A DNA stretch of 64,000 nucleotides from Saccharomyces uvarum (lineage: Eukaryota > Ascomycota > Saccharomycetes > Saccharomycetales > Saccharomycetaceae). Under the pieces are notes generated by a model that saw only the letters and a program-made list of their open reading frames with translations, did not search any database and was not told the origin of the DNA. Below, in pieces: positions 30,762 through 40,791 of this stretch. The stretch is from assembly GCA_947243795.1 (NCBI GenBank), contig OX365929.1:558001-622000 (forward strand), written 5' to 3'. Each line of letters starts with the position of its first letter. The first letter of the stretch is position 1. The position numbers were made by a program, and so were the translations under genes.

Positions 30762-33323
30762 ATGAACATGGGTTCTAGCGATGAAATATATGGCCTATTT
30801 CCAAACGAAAATAACATCCAAGTCACAGATTCTCATTCACAGGAACAAGATACCTCGTCCAGCATTGATAAGAACGATACCGATCATACAACAAGTATAT
30901 CTGATAGTATAGACACCGGAATCCTAAAAGGCATTATTGAAGAACAAGGATGGAATGACGCTGAATTATATAAAGATGGGATTCAAAACCAACGATTTTT
31001 TTTGACGGATAGATATACTAAAAAGAAACATCTGACTATAAACGACATGATTAATTCAAAAGAGGAACAAACTTACCAAGAACCAATCCAAGATTTCAAA
31101 ACCTATAATAACCGTGTTCAAAGAGAATATGAACTCAGGGAAAGAATGGATGGTTTATTCCGTCAGACTACTAAAAATGGAGTACATATTTTAAACGAAG
31201 ATTTACTAAATCAACAATATTCACCACTGGGGCCTATAAATGATTGCCAGCCGCCCGATAGGTACTCTAGAATGAAAAATATGACTTCGACCTTCTTCCG
31301 AAGAGGTCTCAATTTCGGCGGAGGATTGAAAAGAAGAGGTGATAACCTCAACGTTGTCGATCATGTCAAGGGCAACAGTTCTATATCGACTTCCGGTACC
31401 GACGTAATCGACAATACAAGCTACAGAAATATTGCTATCGATGAAAACGTTGACGTGGCCTACAAAGAGCATGTCATTGACGAATTTAATGTGCAAGGTA
31501 TATCTGGTAATGAATCCACTGTAGAAGGCGGATCATTACTGCACGACATTGAAAAAGTGTTTAATAGATCTAGAGCTACTAGAAAATACCACGTCCAACG
31601 GAAATTGAAAGTGCGGCATATCCAAATGCTTTCTATCGGAGCATGCTTCAGCGTTGGGTTGTTCCTGACATCAGGGAAAGCATTTTCTATTGCTGGACCT
31701 TTTGGTACGTTACTTGGGTTTGGACTTACTGGTAGTATTATTTTAGCAACGTTGCTGTCATTTACAGAACTATCTACCCTTATACCTGTATCATCCGGAT
31801 TCTCAGGATTAGCTTCTAGATTTGTAGAGGATGCCTTTGGTTTTGCACTAGGTTGGACATACTGGATTTCCTGCATGCTTGCCCTTCCCGCTCAAGTTTC
31901 TTCAAGTACGTTCTACCTCAGCTATTATAATAATGCGAGTATATCAAAGGGAGCAACGGCAGGGTTTATTACGCTGTTTTCAGCGTTTAGCATTGCAGTA
32001 AATTTATTAGATGTCAGCATGTTGGGTGAAATTGTTTATGTCACCGGTATCAGCAAAGTGATAGTTGCGATTTCAATGGTTTTCACAATGGTGATCTTAA
32101 ATGCTGGGCATGGAAATGACATTCACGAAAGAGTTGGCTTCAGGTATTGGGATAGTTCCAAATCTATACAAAACTTGACTTACGGATTATATCGTCCTAC
32201 ATTCGATTTGGCAGATGCTGGGGAAGGAAGCAAAAATGGTATTTCTGGGCCGAAAGGGCGGTTTTTAGCTACAGCTTCAGTGATGTTGATTTCAACATTT
32301 GCATTTAGCGGCGTTGAAATGACGTTTTTGGCCAGTGGAGAAGCAATAAACCCAAGAAAAACAATCCCTTCTGCTACAAAGAGAACATTTTCCATTGTAC
32401 TGATATCTTACATGTTTTTGATATTTTCAGTTGGTATAAATATATACAGCGGTGACCCAAGATTACTGTCATATTTTCCTGGTGTTTCCGAAAAGAGGTA
32501 TGAAGCTATTGTAAAAGGTACAGGGATGGACTGGCGACTTAAGACTAATTGTCACGGCGGTGTCGATTATAGACAAATTTCAGTTGGAACAGGTTACTCT
32601 AGTCCTTGGGTGGTTGCACTGCAGAACTTTGGATTGTGTACGTTCGCATCCGCTTTCAACGCAATATTAATTGTTTTTACCGCCACTGCAGGTATACCGT
32701 CGTTATTTAGTTGTTCAAGAACATTATACGCCATGTCCGTGCAACGAAAGGCACCATCCATTTTTGAAATTTGCGATAAGAGAGGTGTACCATATGTGTC
32801 TGTGATATTCTCTTCGTTATCTTCGGTCATTGCTTATATTGCAGTCGATCAAACCGTCATTGAAAATTTTGATGTCTTGGCCAATGTTTCTAGCGCCAGT
32901 ACATCTATTATATGGATGGGATTAAATCTTTCGTTTTTGCGATTCTATTACGCTTTAAAACAGAGAAAGGACATCATATCAAGAAATGATTTATCGTACC
33001 CGTATAAATCTCCGCTCCAGCCCTATTTAGCAATTTATGGGCTAGTTGGCTGTTCATTATTCGTTATTTTCATGGGATATCCTAATTTCATACACAATTT
33101 TTGGAGCACCAAAGCTTTTTTTTCAGCATATGGAGGACTGATGTTTTTCTGTATCAGTTACATAGCATATAAAATATTTGGAACCTCAAAGATTCAAAGG
33201 CTAGATCAATTGGATATGGATAGCGGGAGGAGAGAAATGGACAGGACGGTCTGGACCGAACATAGCCAATATTTAGGAACATATAGGGAGAGAATGAAGA
33301 AACTACTAACATGGTTGGTCTAA
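30762..33323 (+). CDS. SSY1: Amino acid sensor Ssy1 (SPS sensor, permease-like)
   Basis: Encodes an 853-residue protein recognised as Ssy1, the plasma-membrane receptor of the SPS sensor (with Ptr3 and Ssy5) that detects external amino acids and triggers Stp1/Stp2 processing. The start is ATG 30762 (MNMGSSDEIY); a TTG just upstream keeps the frame open but is not used, and Met3 at 30768 is also possible. A long cytoplasmic N-terminal extension of about 280 residues, diagnostic of Ssy1 rather than ordinary permeases, precedes about 12 membrane segments of the amino acid permease family, starting at HIQMLSIGACFSVGLFLTSG. The large extracellular loop after GINIYSGDPRLLSYFPG is also typical. S. 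cerevisiae Ssy1 is 852 residues. Confidence 0.95.
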   Translation: MNMGSSDEIYGLFPNENNIQVTDSHSQEQDTSSSIDKNDTDHTTSISDSIDTGILKGIIEEQGWNDAELYKDGIQNQRFFLTDRYTKKKHLTINDMINSKEEQTYQEPIQDFKTYNNRVQREYELRERMDGLFRQTTKNGVHILNEDLLNQQYSPLGPINDCQPPDRYSRMKNMTSTFFRRGLNFGGGLKRRGDNLNVVDHVKGNSSISTSGTDVIDNTSYRNIAIDENVDVAYKEHVIDEFNVQGISGNESTVEGGSLLHDIEKVFNRSRATRKYHVQRKLKVRHIQMLSIGACFSVGLFLTSGKAFSIAGPFGTLLGFGLTGSIILATLLSFTELSTLIPVSSGFSGLASRFVEDAFGFALGWTYWISCMLALPAQVSSSTFYLSYYNNASISKGATAGFITLFSAFSIAVNLLDVSMLGEIVYVTGISKVIVAISMVFTMVILNAGHGNDIHERVGFRYWDSSKSIQNLTYGLYRPTFDLADAGEGSKNGISGPKGRFLATASVMLISTFAFSGVEMTFLASGEAINPRKTIPSATKRTFSIVLISYMFLIFSVGINIYSGDPRLLSYFPGVSEKRYEAIVKGTGMDWRLKTNCHGGVDYRQISVGTGYSSPWVVALQNFGLCTFASAFNAILIVFTATAGIPSLFSCSRTLYAMSVQRKAPSIFEICDKRGVPYVSVIFSSLSSVIAYIAVDQTVIENFDVLANVSSASTSIIWMGLNLSFLRFYYALKQRKDIISRNDLSYPYKSPLQPYLAIYGLVGCSLFVIFMGYPNFIHNFWSTKAFFSAYGGLMFFCISYIAYKIFGTSKIQRLDQLDMDSGRREMDRTVWTEHSQYLGTYRERMKKLLTWLV

Positions 33324-33554
33324 ATATATACTGTACTACTATTTTGGAGTATCTGTATAATAGAGTATTATAACGAATCTTTACGTAATGATAATTCGCG
33401 GGTAACCCGCATGGTTTTTGAAAAAGTGAAAAAATAAGAAAAAATTTCGATGAGATGGCATCACCTTAGCAATTATCAAAATATTAGTTATTGATTATCT
33501 GAATACAGGTTTTTTCCCCCTCTAGATCAATGAGTTCTTGAGCTTAATAAAGGA
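33324..33554. promoter_or_regulatory. ACL4 promoter with Reb1-type site, RRPE and PAC
   Basis: CGGGTAA at 33399-33405 fits Reb1 and is part of the odd palindrome GCGGGTAACCCGC (33398-33410). An RRPE-like GAAAAAATTTC at 33439-33448 abuts a PAC element CGATGAGATG at 33448-33457, about 100 bases before ACL4. ACL4 supports ribosome assembly, so this RiBi signature fits its role. The Reb1 site could also end SSY1 transcription. Confidence 0.6.
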
Positions 33555-34718
33555 ATGAGTGAACTAGAAATTACTATCAAGCAAGCCAAAGAAGCTCTGG
33601 CTGAAAATAATGCCAAAAAAGCACTAAAAATATTGAAACCGTTCAAAAGTTCACTAAAGAAAGAAAATGCAAACAATGTGATACTAAACGAAGTGTTTGC
33701 AGAAGCGTATTTAGATAATGGCCAAGTGGAAAAAGCCTATCCCATTTTAGCGCGTGTTTGCGAATTAGATTCAGAAGGACAAGTTGGTGGGCCAAACAAG
33801 TTCTTCACTATGGGTCAAATCATAGGTGGACAAGATGGTGTTTCAATAATAACTCGTGGAATAATGAGTATTTCCAATATCGCCGGCGACAATTTAACAA
33901 ACGATCAAGTTGAAAAAATTGTTGGTGGGCTACTTTCTATGATTGAGATATGGATGACTGATTTGTGTATGGAACCGAATGCAGAAGAACAGTGCGAGGA
34001 ATTAATACAGAGGGCTATGGAACTCACAGATGGGAAATCCCCTGAAACGTGGTCCACTTTGGGTTCAATTAAAATCTCTCAACAGAAATTTGGTGAAGCC
34101 TATGAAGCATTCTCTCAGGCTTGGAATTTCTTTGACCTAAGAAAACAAGAAATTGGTGAGGGTATAAATGAAAACAATAGCATAGCCCAGACGATTGGCT
34201 TGCAGTCAGAGTTTGTAGATCTGTTACAACCTTTCTTATCTCTGGCCAAGATGTGCCTCGAAGTGGGTGCATATGAGGTCGCCTTAAAAGTTATTACGGC
34301 GGTTAGAGATATTGACGAAGATAACATAGAAGGATATTATTTGGAGGGGTTTACTTATTATTTGATGAGTAAATTGGAAATATTCAAGCTAAAAAACCCT
34401 GAAGTAAATCTTAATCCAGAAAATATATACGAGTTCAACCAGGTTATTCAAGAAGTTCCATTAGACCTATCCAATGAATTGATTACTCAATTTCTCTATG
34501 ATTCTCGTTTAGCATTAAGTTTTGCATTACAAATGGGGACCAATGCTGATAGCAAGGATGAAGTCGTACAAGAATTATTGGGTGGTGCAAACGCGCTGCT
34601 TCAAGAAATTGGAGGACCCGTGGATCCAAAAGAATTATCGCGAGTTAAGAAGGGAGAAACAATCAATGAAAACGAAGATTTCCAAGAATTGGATTTAATG
34701 GAAGATTTTTCTGATTAG
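33555..34718 (+). CDS. ACL4: Rpl4 assembly chaperone Acl4
   Basis: Encodes a 387-residue TPR protein recognised by sequence and synteny as the YDR161W product Acl4, the dedicated chaperone that captures nascent ribosomal protein Rpl4 and escorts it to the nucleus. Helical repeats are visible through residues 1-310, for example [18 protein letters not shown] at the N-terminus, SWTLGSIK-like repeat near [21 protein letters not shown], and [14 protein letters not shown]. The C-terminus is acidic ([17 protein letters not shown]). S. cerevisiae Acl4 has the same length as I recall it. ATG at 33555. Confidence 0.93.
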   Translation: MSELEITIKQAKEALAENNAKKALKILKPFKSSLKKENANNVILNEVFAEAYLDNGQVEKAYPILARVCELDSEGQVGGPNKFFTMGQIIGGQDGVSIITRGIMSISNIAGDNLTNDQVEKIVGGLLSMIEIWMTDLCMEPNAEEQCEELIQRAMELTDGKSPETWSTLGSIKISQQKFGEAYEAFSQAWNFFDLRKQEIGEGINENNSIAQTIGLQSEFVDLLQPFLSLAKMCLEVGAYEVALKVITAVRDIDEDNIEGYYLEGFTYYLMSKLEIFKLKNPEVNLNPENIYEFNQVIQEVPLDLSNELITQFLYDSRLALSFALQMGTNADSKDEVVQELLGGANALLQEIGGPVDPKELSRVKKGETINENEDFQELDLMEDFSD

Positions 34719-34898
34719 TAACCATCTAACATAATATATGCATAAATACACAAACTTATATATATATATATATATTTGTAAAAGTAGAAATTATGGCGTA
34801 GAAGAGATGAAAGAAGAACGAGAGGTAAAACTGACCATGCAAAGAAAACTGGTGCGCCTTTTTATCTGTTTTCATTGAATTCTACTATCGTGTTCATA

Positions 34899-35612
34899 TC
34901 AATCCGATATATTTAATTTTGTTTGTACATCTGTTTCGACCTCCGCAACATCATCAATATCTTCCCATTCATCATCGTCATCATCATCGTCATCATCGTC
35001 ATCGTCAATGTCATTATTATTGTTTTCAGGATTTACACTTTGTGTAATCAAATGCGTTAGATAGAAAGGTCGAGCGGTGTCCTCTTTCTCTTCCTCTCCA
35101 TCTTCCGGCTCTATATAGGTTACGAACTCCTCCGGTACTAGTCCTGTCTTTGATCTTGACTCATTTTCTGCTACCAGCCAGCCTTGCCCATGCTTATAGC
35201 TGATGAATACGAGATCACCTTCGGTCAATTTTAGTTCATTATCATTTTCAGGTTCGAAATCGTAGAGGGCAACCGCACGCTGGTTAACTATGTAGTCGTC
35301 AGGTAGCGTTATACTTTGTCTTTTATTATATCCGTCATCCGTATTTGAAGAATCAGAAGCCATTTCATCTTCCTCATTGTCTCCATCAAAATAACCATAA
35401 TGGAGCGGATTTGAATCCTCGTATGCATAGTCTTTAATTGATATATAACCTATCGTAGCGGCCCCGGCTTCTTCCATCGAATCAATATGTTCTGGTTGTA
35501 CCACTGCTGAATCGCTCTGTGATATTGTTTCATTAAGAAGACTCGTTTGTTTTCTTAGACCAGCCTTCATGATATTAGTGTCTTCATGTGCAGTTGTTTC
35601 TATAGTTGCCAT
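34899..35612 (-). CDS. NBP2: SH3 adaptor Nbp2
   Basis: Encodes a 237-residue protein recognised as Nbp2, an adaptor that brings the phosphatase Ptc1 to Pbs2 (HOG pathway) and other kinases, and takes part in cell-wall and organelle-inheritance control. One SH3 domain spans residues 111-170, with the hallmark ALYDFEPENDNELKLTEGD and the tryptophan in GQGWLVAEN. The rest is disordered and acidic, with a run of about 13 aspartates near residue 205. S. cerevisiae Nbp2 is 236 residues. The start at 35612 is unambiguous. Confidence 0.95.
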   Translation of the reverse strand: MATIETTAHEDTNIMKAGLRKQTSLLNETISQSDSAVVQPEHIDSMEEAGAATIGYISIKDYAYEDSNPLHYGYFDGDNEEDEMASDSSNTDDGYNKRQSITLPDDYIVNQRAVALYDFEPENDNELKLTEGDLVFISYKHGQGWLVAENESRSKTGLVPEEFVTYIEPEDGEEEKEDTARPFYLTHLITQSVNPENNNNDIDDDDDDDDDDDDEWEDIDDVAEVETDVQTKLNISD

Positions 35613-35919
35613 CGTGGGTCCAATAATTTACGCAAGGTAAAGTCGGAGTAAAAGAAATGTAAAGTGAGATTTGTTAGTACCAATAACTTGGTGTCGGCAG
35701 CTGTTATGCAGTGAGTTGTATGTATTTATTACTGTATTCTTCTTTGAATTATTCGTAACATGCCAATGTGTAGCGAATTCTCCATTTCTCGCACTTGAAA
35801 AAATAATCAAAATGACCAAAATAGTTTATCTCTTTGAAAGGTAAACAGCACTGAAAAAAATCATCCAGGAGCTTCAGAGAAAGCTAGCTAGCAAGGCGAA
35901 CTCAGGATAACCAGGTATC
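35613..35919. other. Divergent NBP2-CWC15 promoter
   Basis: A 307-base AT-rich divergent promoter. No gene or strong motif is recognised. Confidence 0.5.
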
Positions 35920-36438
35920 ATGACCACATCACACAGACCACAGTTAGAGGCAAGAAGTGGTGCAAAAGCTGCCGCGTATACTCCAACAAGCATTGAACAC
36001 GCAAGATTACTACCAGGACATACGAAATTGAAGTATAGGAACTTTAAGCAGGACATAAAATCTAAGGAAAGTAGTTCACAAGGCGAAAGAAGTAGCGATG
36101 AAAACGCTGACGAGAGAAAATTGAACGAAGACGAACAAGATACTGTGGAGGATGAGAATCTTGAAGAGAGTGAGGATGACCAGGAAGACTTGCTGAAGGA
36201 ATTAGCGAAGATCCAAGAGGCTAAACTGGATAAGAAAATACGGCTTCAACAAAAGGAGGAAATAAAAGAACAGCCAGCCAAACGATCTTGGAGGCAAAGC
36301 ACGGCGTTTGGACGTCATAAAATTACAAAAACAACAAACGGTAATGATGATGGTGCAAAAAAACCACTGTCTGGATACGTTAATGATATGACGAAATCTA
36401 AATATCATCAGGAATTCCTTCACAAAAATATTAAATAA
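35920..36438 (+). CDS. CWC15: Spliceosome component Cwc15
   Basis: Encodes a 172-residue hydrophilic protein recognised as Cwc15, a subunit of the Prp19/Cef1 (NineTeen) spliceosomal complex in the nucleus. The conserved N-terminus (MTTSHRPQLEARSGAKAAAYTP, residues 1-22) is the family signature. A charged coiled-coil region runs from about 45 to 120 (EDDQEDLLKELAKIQEAKLDKK). The conserved C-terminal segment includes WRQSTAFGRHK and the end NDMTKSKYHQEFLHKNIK. S. cerevisiae Cwc15 is 175 residues. Confidence 0.94.
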   Translation: MTTSHRPQLEARSGAKAAAYTPTSIEHARLLPGHTKLKYRNFKQDIKSKESSSQGERSSDENADERKLNEDEQDTVEDENLEESEDDQEDLLKELAKIQEAKLDKKIRLQQKEEIKEQPAKRSWRQSTAFGRHKITKTTNGNDDGAKKPLSGYVNDMTKSKYHQEFLHKNIK

Positions 36439-36529
36439 TACATAAGATTGATATACAATAGGGGCGTTTATATTCATTTTTTTTGTAAGAACAAGTCACA
36501 TTTTGATTGTTTTATTCATATTTTAGGGA

Positions 36530-38704
36530 TCATTTATCGTGATGTGATTTTCTTTTCAGGAACCTCGATAATTTACTGCGTTTCTTTTCCTTTTCAGGCA
36601 TCTCTTGATTTGGAGAGCCTGCTACACTTGGACTAGAACTGCCTGGCTTAGGTCCATCATTCTGACTTCTCAAATGAATATGGGAGACGGGTTGTGCCAC
36701 TGGTTTCATTTCTTTCAAAAGGAAATCTGGAGGATTTGTTTGCTGTTGTTGATCTTCTTTGAATTTGAAGAATTCTCTTGGATTTTGTAAATATTTCACC
36801 TCATCTAAGAACCTCGTTGGAGTTAAAATTTCGTCACTACCAATGAATATATCTCTATTTTTCAAATTTGATTGATCGTAAGCTGCCTTAGTTTCAGAAA
36901 GTGATATACCACCGATAATGTAATAAAAAAACCTCTGCCTTGGTATGCTTTTTTTTAAACTCGAGTTTTTCGTAGTCCAAGCTGCTTTATGACGTGGATT
37001 CCTTAATGACGAGGAGGAATTAGCAGAAGTATTTACTAAGCCTGCCTGATATTCTTCTTCGTTCAAGAGTTCGATCGGTTTATCCTTCAAATAGGGAAAA
37101 TATTGCTCACTCAATAATAACGGATTCGCGATAACCTTGGACAAGATATTTCCTATAGCTGGAACAAACCTTGAAGTGTGGAATATATTTGGATCATTTA
37201 CTATAGTATCATGGAACCATTCTCTCTGGAACGGTTTATCCTTTGGTTTATCTTTGATCAATTTAATATCAATCAAACTGTAGTTTCTGAATATTGTCAG
37301 ATACTGTTGGAAATTTTCATGTTCATGATCAATCCCAATAAAATTTAACAGTTTGATAAAGTCCAACTCAATAATGCCACCTCTGAAAAGAGCATACGCA
37401 ATTATATAACGCAGCTTATCTAATGTTGTTGGCTCTTTCATGATCAAACAAGGTAAGAGGTCGTCAATGATATGTCTTGTCTTTTCACCATTAAAATCCA
37501 ACCCAAATCCGGAAAGGCTTTGTTCAATAGTAGACATATCAGCCAGTTTTCTTTCCGCATTTTCTTTCAAACATTCATCAATTAAAGTTTTATGTAAAAT
37601 CAGTCTTCTTCTTTCCTCATCGAAATCTTTTAAATGTGCCACCACACTTAGTAAATCGGTAGTATTTTTAACGTTTGATCTATCAACCAATAGCGGGTTT
37701 TTGGCGATTAGTTCTTTGATTCTACCTTGAATGTATTCATTGGCATCCATGATGTGCTGATGTTTTAGATCAACCCAGTCAGGATCAGACAGATCTACTA
37801 ATTTTGCAGTCTTTTCCTCTTGTTCGCCGGCTTCATTCTCTGCAGAATAGTGGTATACATCCTTTTGCGTATCCACATTGGAGACCAAGTCGTAAGACAT
37901 TGCTTGATAACTAAAATCATGTAATATTGGGGCAAAGGGATCCAATGTTCTATCGGTTATTATTAAAATCGAACGCGGCCTCTCAGTATTTTGAGGAGGA
38001 AATTCGGGGTTGTTACGAGCGTACGTGTCTATTGCTATTTGGAAGGCATTTGCAATGGACCTAGTCAAAGAATTTGAGTTCGCCACGGAATTTGGGTCAC
38101 GGGCATCTTCTTCTTCTAAGGGATTTGGTTCAGAATATCTAACAATCGGATATTCTCCAGTAATGACACATAAGCTCACCAAGGAGCCCACAATCTTCCT
38201 CACATTAGTAGGAATTAGACCTTGGCAATTCTTATTAAAAAAAACTTGCAACGAATTTTCCATTTGTAGAGTTTGAAAGAATTGAGATTCTTTAACGAAA
38301 AACCCCAATTCAATGGGCTTGAATGAGTCAAGATTTTGGCCAATGTAACGTTTTGATTGGAAGAACTGAAATATGGGGTTCGTTAGCCCCGGTAAGAACC
38401 TGATATGACATCTTCTGTATTTGGGGGGTCTCACCATAAAGTCAGCGTCGATACAATTGATGTTGTACTTAGTAGGCTCCAATAGGTAGATAGCGTCAAT
38501 GGAGGATTGTCCCTTCCTTGTAGGGGAATCAATCAGATCTACAGAAGTGACATTGTTTAGCAATTCTCGAGGCGTGAGGAACAGGTAACTAAGTATTGTC
38601 TCCACGGTTTTGTCGATGATAAGAAACTTTAAGTTGTTCTTCGTTTCGATCTGGTTTAAAGCCCCTATCAGGTAGTTCCTCTGTAATTCAATCAAATCTG
38701 ACAT
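36530..38704 (-). CDS. SEC1: SM-family exocytosis protein Sec1
   Basis: Encodes a 724-residue protein recognised as Sec1, the Sec1/Munc18 regulator that binds assembled exocytic SNARE complexes at bud sites. The start is ATG 38704 (MSDLIELQRNYLIG), as in S. cerevisiae; the frame is open to a TTG 45 bases upstream, which is not used. The Sec1-like fold fills residues 1-640, including IDADFMVRPPKYRRCHIRFLPG and the conserved RPRSILIITDRTLDPFAPILHDFSYQAM (about residues 245-272). The C-terminal tail is basic and Ser-rich (KEKKRSKLSRFLKRKSHHDK), typical of yeast Sec1 and involved in SNARE binding. The length is identical to S. cerevisiae. It ends about 90 bases from the end of CWC15. Confidence 0.97.
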   Translation of the reverse strand: MSDLIELQRNYLIGALNQIETKNNLKFLIIDKTVETILSYLFLTPRELLNNVTSVDLIDSPTRKGQSSIDAIYLLEPTKYNINCIDADFMVRPPKYRRCHIRFLPGLTNPIFQFFQSKRYIGQNLDSFKPIELGFFVKESQFFQTLQMENSLQVFFNKNCQGLIPTNVRKIVGSLVSLCVITGEYPIVRYSEPNPLEEEDARDPNSVANSNSLTRSIANAFQIAIDTYARNNPEFPPQNTERPRSILIITDRTLDPFAPILHDFSYQAMSYDLVSNVDTQKDVYHYSAENEAGEQEEKTAKLVDLSDPDWVDLKHQHIMDANEYIQGRIKELIAKNPLLVDRSNVKNTTDLLSVVAHLKDFDEERRRLILHKTLIDECLKENAERKLADMSTIEQSLSGFGLDFNGEKTRHIIDDLLPCLIMKEPTTLDKLRYIIAYALFRGGIIELDFIKLLNFIGIDHEHENFQQYLTIFRNYSLIDIKLIKDKPKDKPFQREWFHDTIVNDPNIFHTSRFVPAIGNILSKVIANPLLLSEQYFPYLKDKPIELLNEEEYQAGLVNTSANSSSSLRNPRHKAAWTTKNSSLKKSIPRQRFFYYIIGGISLSETKAAYDQSNLKNRDIFIGSDEILTPTRFLDEVKYLQNPREFFKFKEDQQQQTNPPDFLLKEMKPVAQPVSHIHLRSQNDGPKPGSSSPSVAGSPNQEMPEKEKKRSKLSRFLKRKSHHDK

Positions 38705-39357
38705 CGTCCGCCAATTCAAGCATACGCAGACTTTCTCCACGTTTGCCAATACTTCTGTTTGCTCTCAAGAAGCTACAAAATAGTATACCATGATCTTCTA
38801 TAGGAATTTGATCAGGTCGTTTAAGCAAGAGAAAAAACACCGTGCTGTGTGACCACAATACCAAGAATACTGCAAAAATGCAAGACGCACTTGCAACATT
38901 TCTGCCCTGATTAGTGCCTTTTGGTAGTGGCAATTATGCAGTCAATTGACTGTCCTGTGACTTTGAAGAAGCGCCAGAAGCAAACGTCTTCAGCGTATAG
39001 AATGCAAAATCATCAAAACTGTACTTCCATCCAAGATGAAACATTACAAAGGAATGCCACTCCCTCAACCTTGAATAACTTCGTAGTTGGCAGATATGTC
39101 TCTAAATAATGCAGCTAAAACACAGCTCATTAACGTACTTTTGTAGTTATAACTTCATCATGTTACCTCATTATGCCATTACCATCAAAGCTAATATTCA
39201 CTGTTTATTACTTGGTTTTTACCAGCGGGAAAAATAGCGAATTTAAAAAATCGATGAGTTGAAAAAAATTTTTTGCAAGAATAGACGTAATTAGGATATA
39301 TAAATTACGTGAAGTAGCTGTATCCATTGTCTTCAAAAGCACCGCGTGTATTTCAGA
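38705..39357. promoter_or_regulatory. Divergent SEC1-TRM82 region with PAC and RRPE
   Basis: A 653-base divergent region. Close to TRM82 it has a PAC-type CGATGAG at 39252-39258 and an RRPE-like GAAAAAAATTTTTT at 39261-39274, about 85-105 bases before the ATG. TRM82 works in tRNA modification, so these RiBi elements fit. A 57-codon open frame lies in the middle (listed separately). Confidence 0.55.
38936..39109 (+). CDS. Possible small ORF of unknown function (57 codons)
   Basis: ATG 38936 to TAA 39107-39109, encoding a 57-residue basic peptide beginning MQSIDCPVTLKKRQKQT and ending STLNNFVVGRYVSK. I do not recognise it. It lies 249 bases before TRM82 on the same strand and could be a small gene, a leader-peptide frame or chance. 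Length alone does not separate these; conservation across Saccharomyces would. Confidence 0.2.
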   Translation: MQSIDCPVTLKKRQKQTSSAYRMQNHQNCTSIQDETLQRNATPSTLNNFVVGRYVSK

Positions 39358-40695
39358 ATGACCTTGATTCACCCTTTGCAAAACACACTCACATCTCGTG
39401 ATGGCTCTCTGGTTTTCGCCATTGTCAAAAACTCTATCTTAAGTTTCAAATATCAGTCATCGAATCAATGGGAATTTGTTGGCAAATGGACTGACGATTT
39501 TGATAAAGCCCAAGATATAAAGAAGAACGTCACTAAAGAACAGCAAAGACAAATCAGCGAAAATGATACCAAGAACAAAAAATTAAAAAGCAATAAAGGC
39601 GACTCAATTATCAAGACAGAAGCTAAAATCCCAGCACCAGGTATTGGTGCCCCTCCAATATATTCATACATCAGAAATCTACAATTAACTCCGGATGAAT
39701 CAAAGCTAATCGCGTGTGCTGATTCTGACAAATCTGTTTTGATTTTCACTGTTGATAGAGCTTCTAAGACAAACGTTTTGAAATTGTCTAAAAGATTTTC
39801 CTTTCCCAAGAGACCCAATGCCATTTCAATAGCTGAAGATGCAGCCACAGTCATCGTGGCCGATAAATTTGGTGATGTGTACTCTATTGACATGAATTCT
39901 AGCCCGGAAGACAAATTCACTCAAGAACCTATCCTGGGCCATGTATCTATGCTGACTGATGTGTGCATGGTTAAGGACTCGGAAGACCATCAATTAATAA
40001 TCACAAGTGACAGAGATGAACATATTAGAATCTCGTACTATCCGCAATGTTACATCGTAGATAAATGGCTGTTCGGCCATAAACATTTCGTTTCTTCTAT
40101 ATGCTGTGACAAAGATCATGTGTTATTGAGCGCAGGCGGTGATAATGAAATATTTGCTTGGGATTGGAAAACTGGTGAGAATTTGTCAACCTTTGATTAC
40201 AGCGATTTGATTAAGCCTTATTTAAATGACCAACATTTAGCACCATCAAGATTCCAAAATGAGGAGAACGATATTATTGAATTTTGCGTTAGTAAAATCG
40301 CAAAAATAAATAACCTACCGTTTGTTGCGTTTTTCGTCGAAGCTACCAAATGTATCATAATTCTGGAAATATCTGGAAAGGAAAAAGGCAAACTATCACT
40401 AAAGCAAATTATAGATTTACCATATAATATCATTTCATTGTCCGCACAAAACGATGAATTCCAAATTACTTTAGATAATCAAAAGTCACCTCAAGTTCAA
40501 AGCAGTTTTGCCAAATTTATTCAGTATAATTCCAATGACGATAAATTTGTCATCAATGATGAAAAATCGAACCTATTCGATGAGGTTATCACTAAATCTT
40601 TACAAGAAGATTCTAACTTGAATGCTGAAGAAGATGATATTTATCCACTGTACAATATCGCTTCATTGAGAAAACACGGGGAACATTATTCATAA
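39358..40695 (+). CDS. TRM82: tRNA m7G46 methyltransferase subunit Trm82
   Basis: Encodes a 445-residue WD40 protein recognised as Trm82, the non-catalytic partner that stabilises Trm8 for m7G46 formation in tRNA. The start is ATG 39358 (MTLIHPLQN); the upstream GTG at 39346 is not used. WD-like blades are visible at residues about 100-300 ([57 protein letters not shown]). A charged insertion lies near residues 50-85. S. cerevisiae Trm82 is 444 residues, and the C-terminus [10 protein letters not shown] is conserved. Confidence 0.96.
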   Translation: MTLIHPLQNTLTSRDGSLVFAIVKNSILSFKYQSSNQWEFVGKWTDDFDKAQDIKKNVTKEQQRQISENDTKNKKLKSNKGDSIIKTEAKIPAPGIGAPPIYSYIRNLQLTPDESKLIACADSDKSVLIFTVDRASKTNVLKLSKRFSFPKRPNAISIAEDAATVIVADKFGDVYSIDMNSSPEDKFTQEPILGHVSMLTDVCMVKDSEDHQLIITSDRDEHIRISYYPQCYIVDKWLFGHKHFVSSICCDKDHVLLSAGGDNEIFAWDWKTGENLSTFDYSDLIKPYLNDQHLAPSRFQNEENDIIEFCVSKIAKINNLPFVAFFVEATKCIIILEISGKEKGKLSLKQIIDLPYNIISLSAQNDEFQITLDNQKSPQVQSSFAKFIQYNSNDDKFVINDEKSNLFDEVITKSLQEDSNLNAEEDDIYPLYNIASLRKHGEHYS

Positions 40696-40791
40696 AATGT
40701 AAGTGCTATACCTGTATAACATATATAAAAGATATATATTGATGGTGTCAATAACCCGTAGCATCATTAGTGCACTAATTTAACCGTTTGC

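Noticed and set aside
38705-38749. Longer SEC1 N-terminus
   Set aside because: The extension starts at TTG. ATG 38704 gives the 724-residue protein with the known N-terminus.
39346-39357. Longer TRM82 N-terminus, and similar GTG extensions of TAF12 and TAF10
   Set aside because: All depend on GTG starts not used in nuclear yeast genes. The first ATG aligns with the known proteins.
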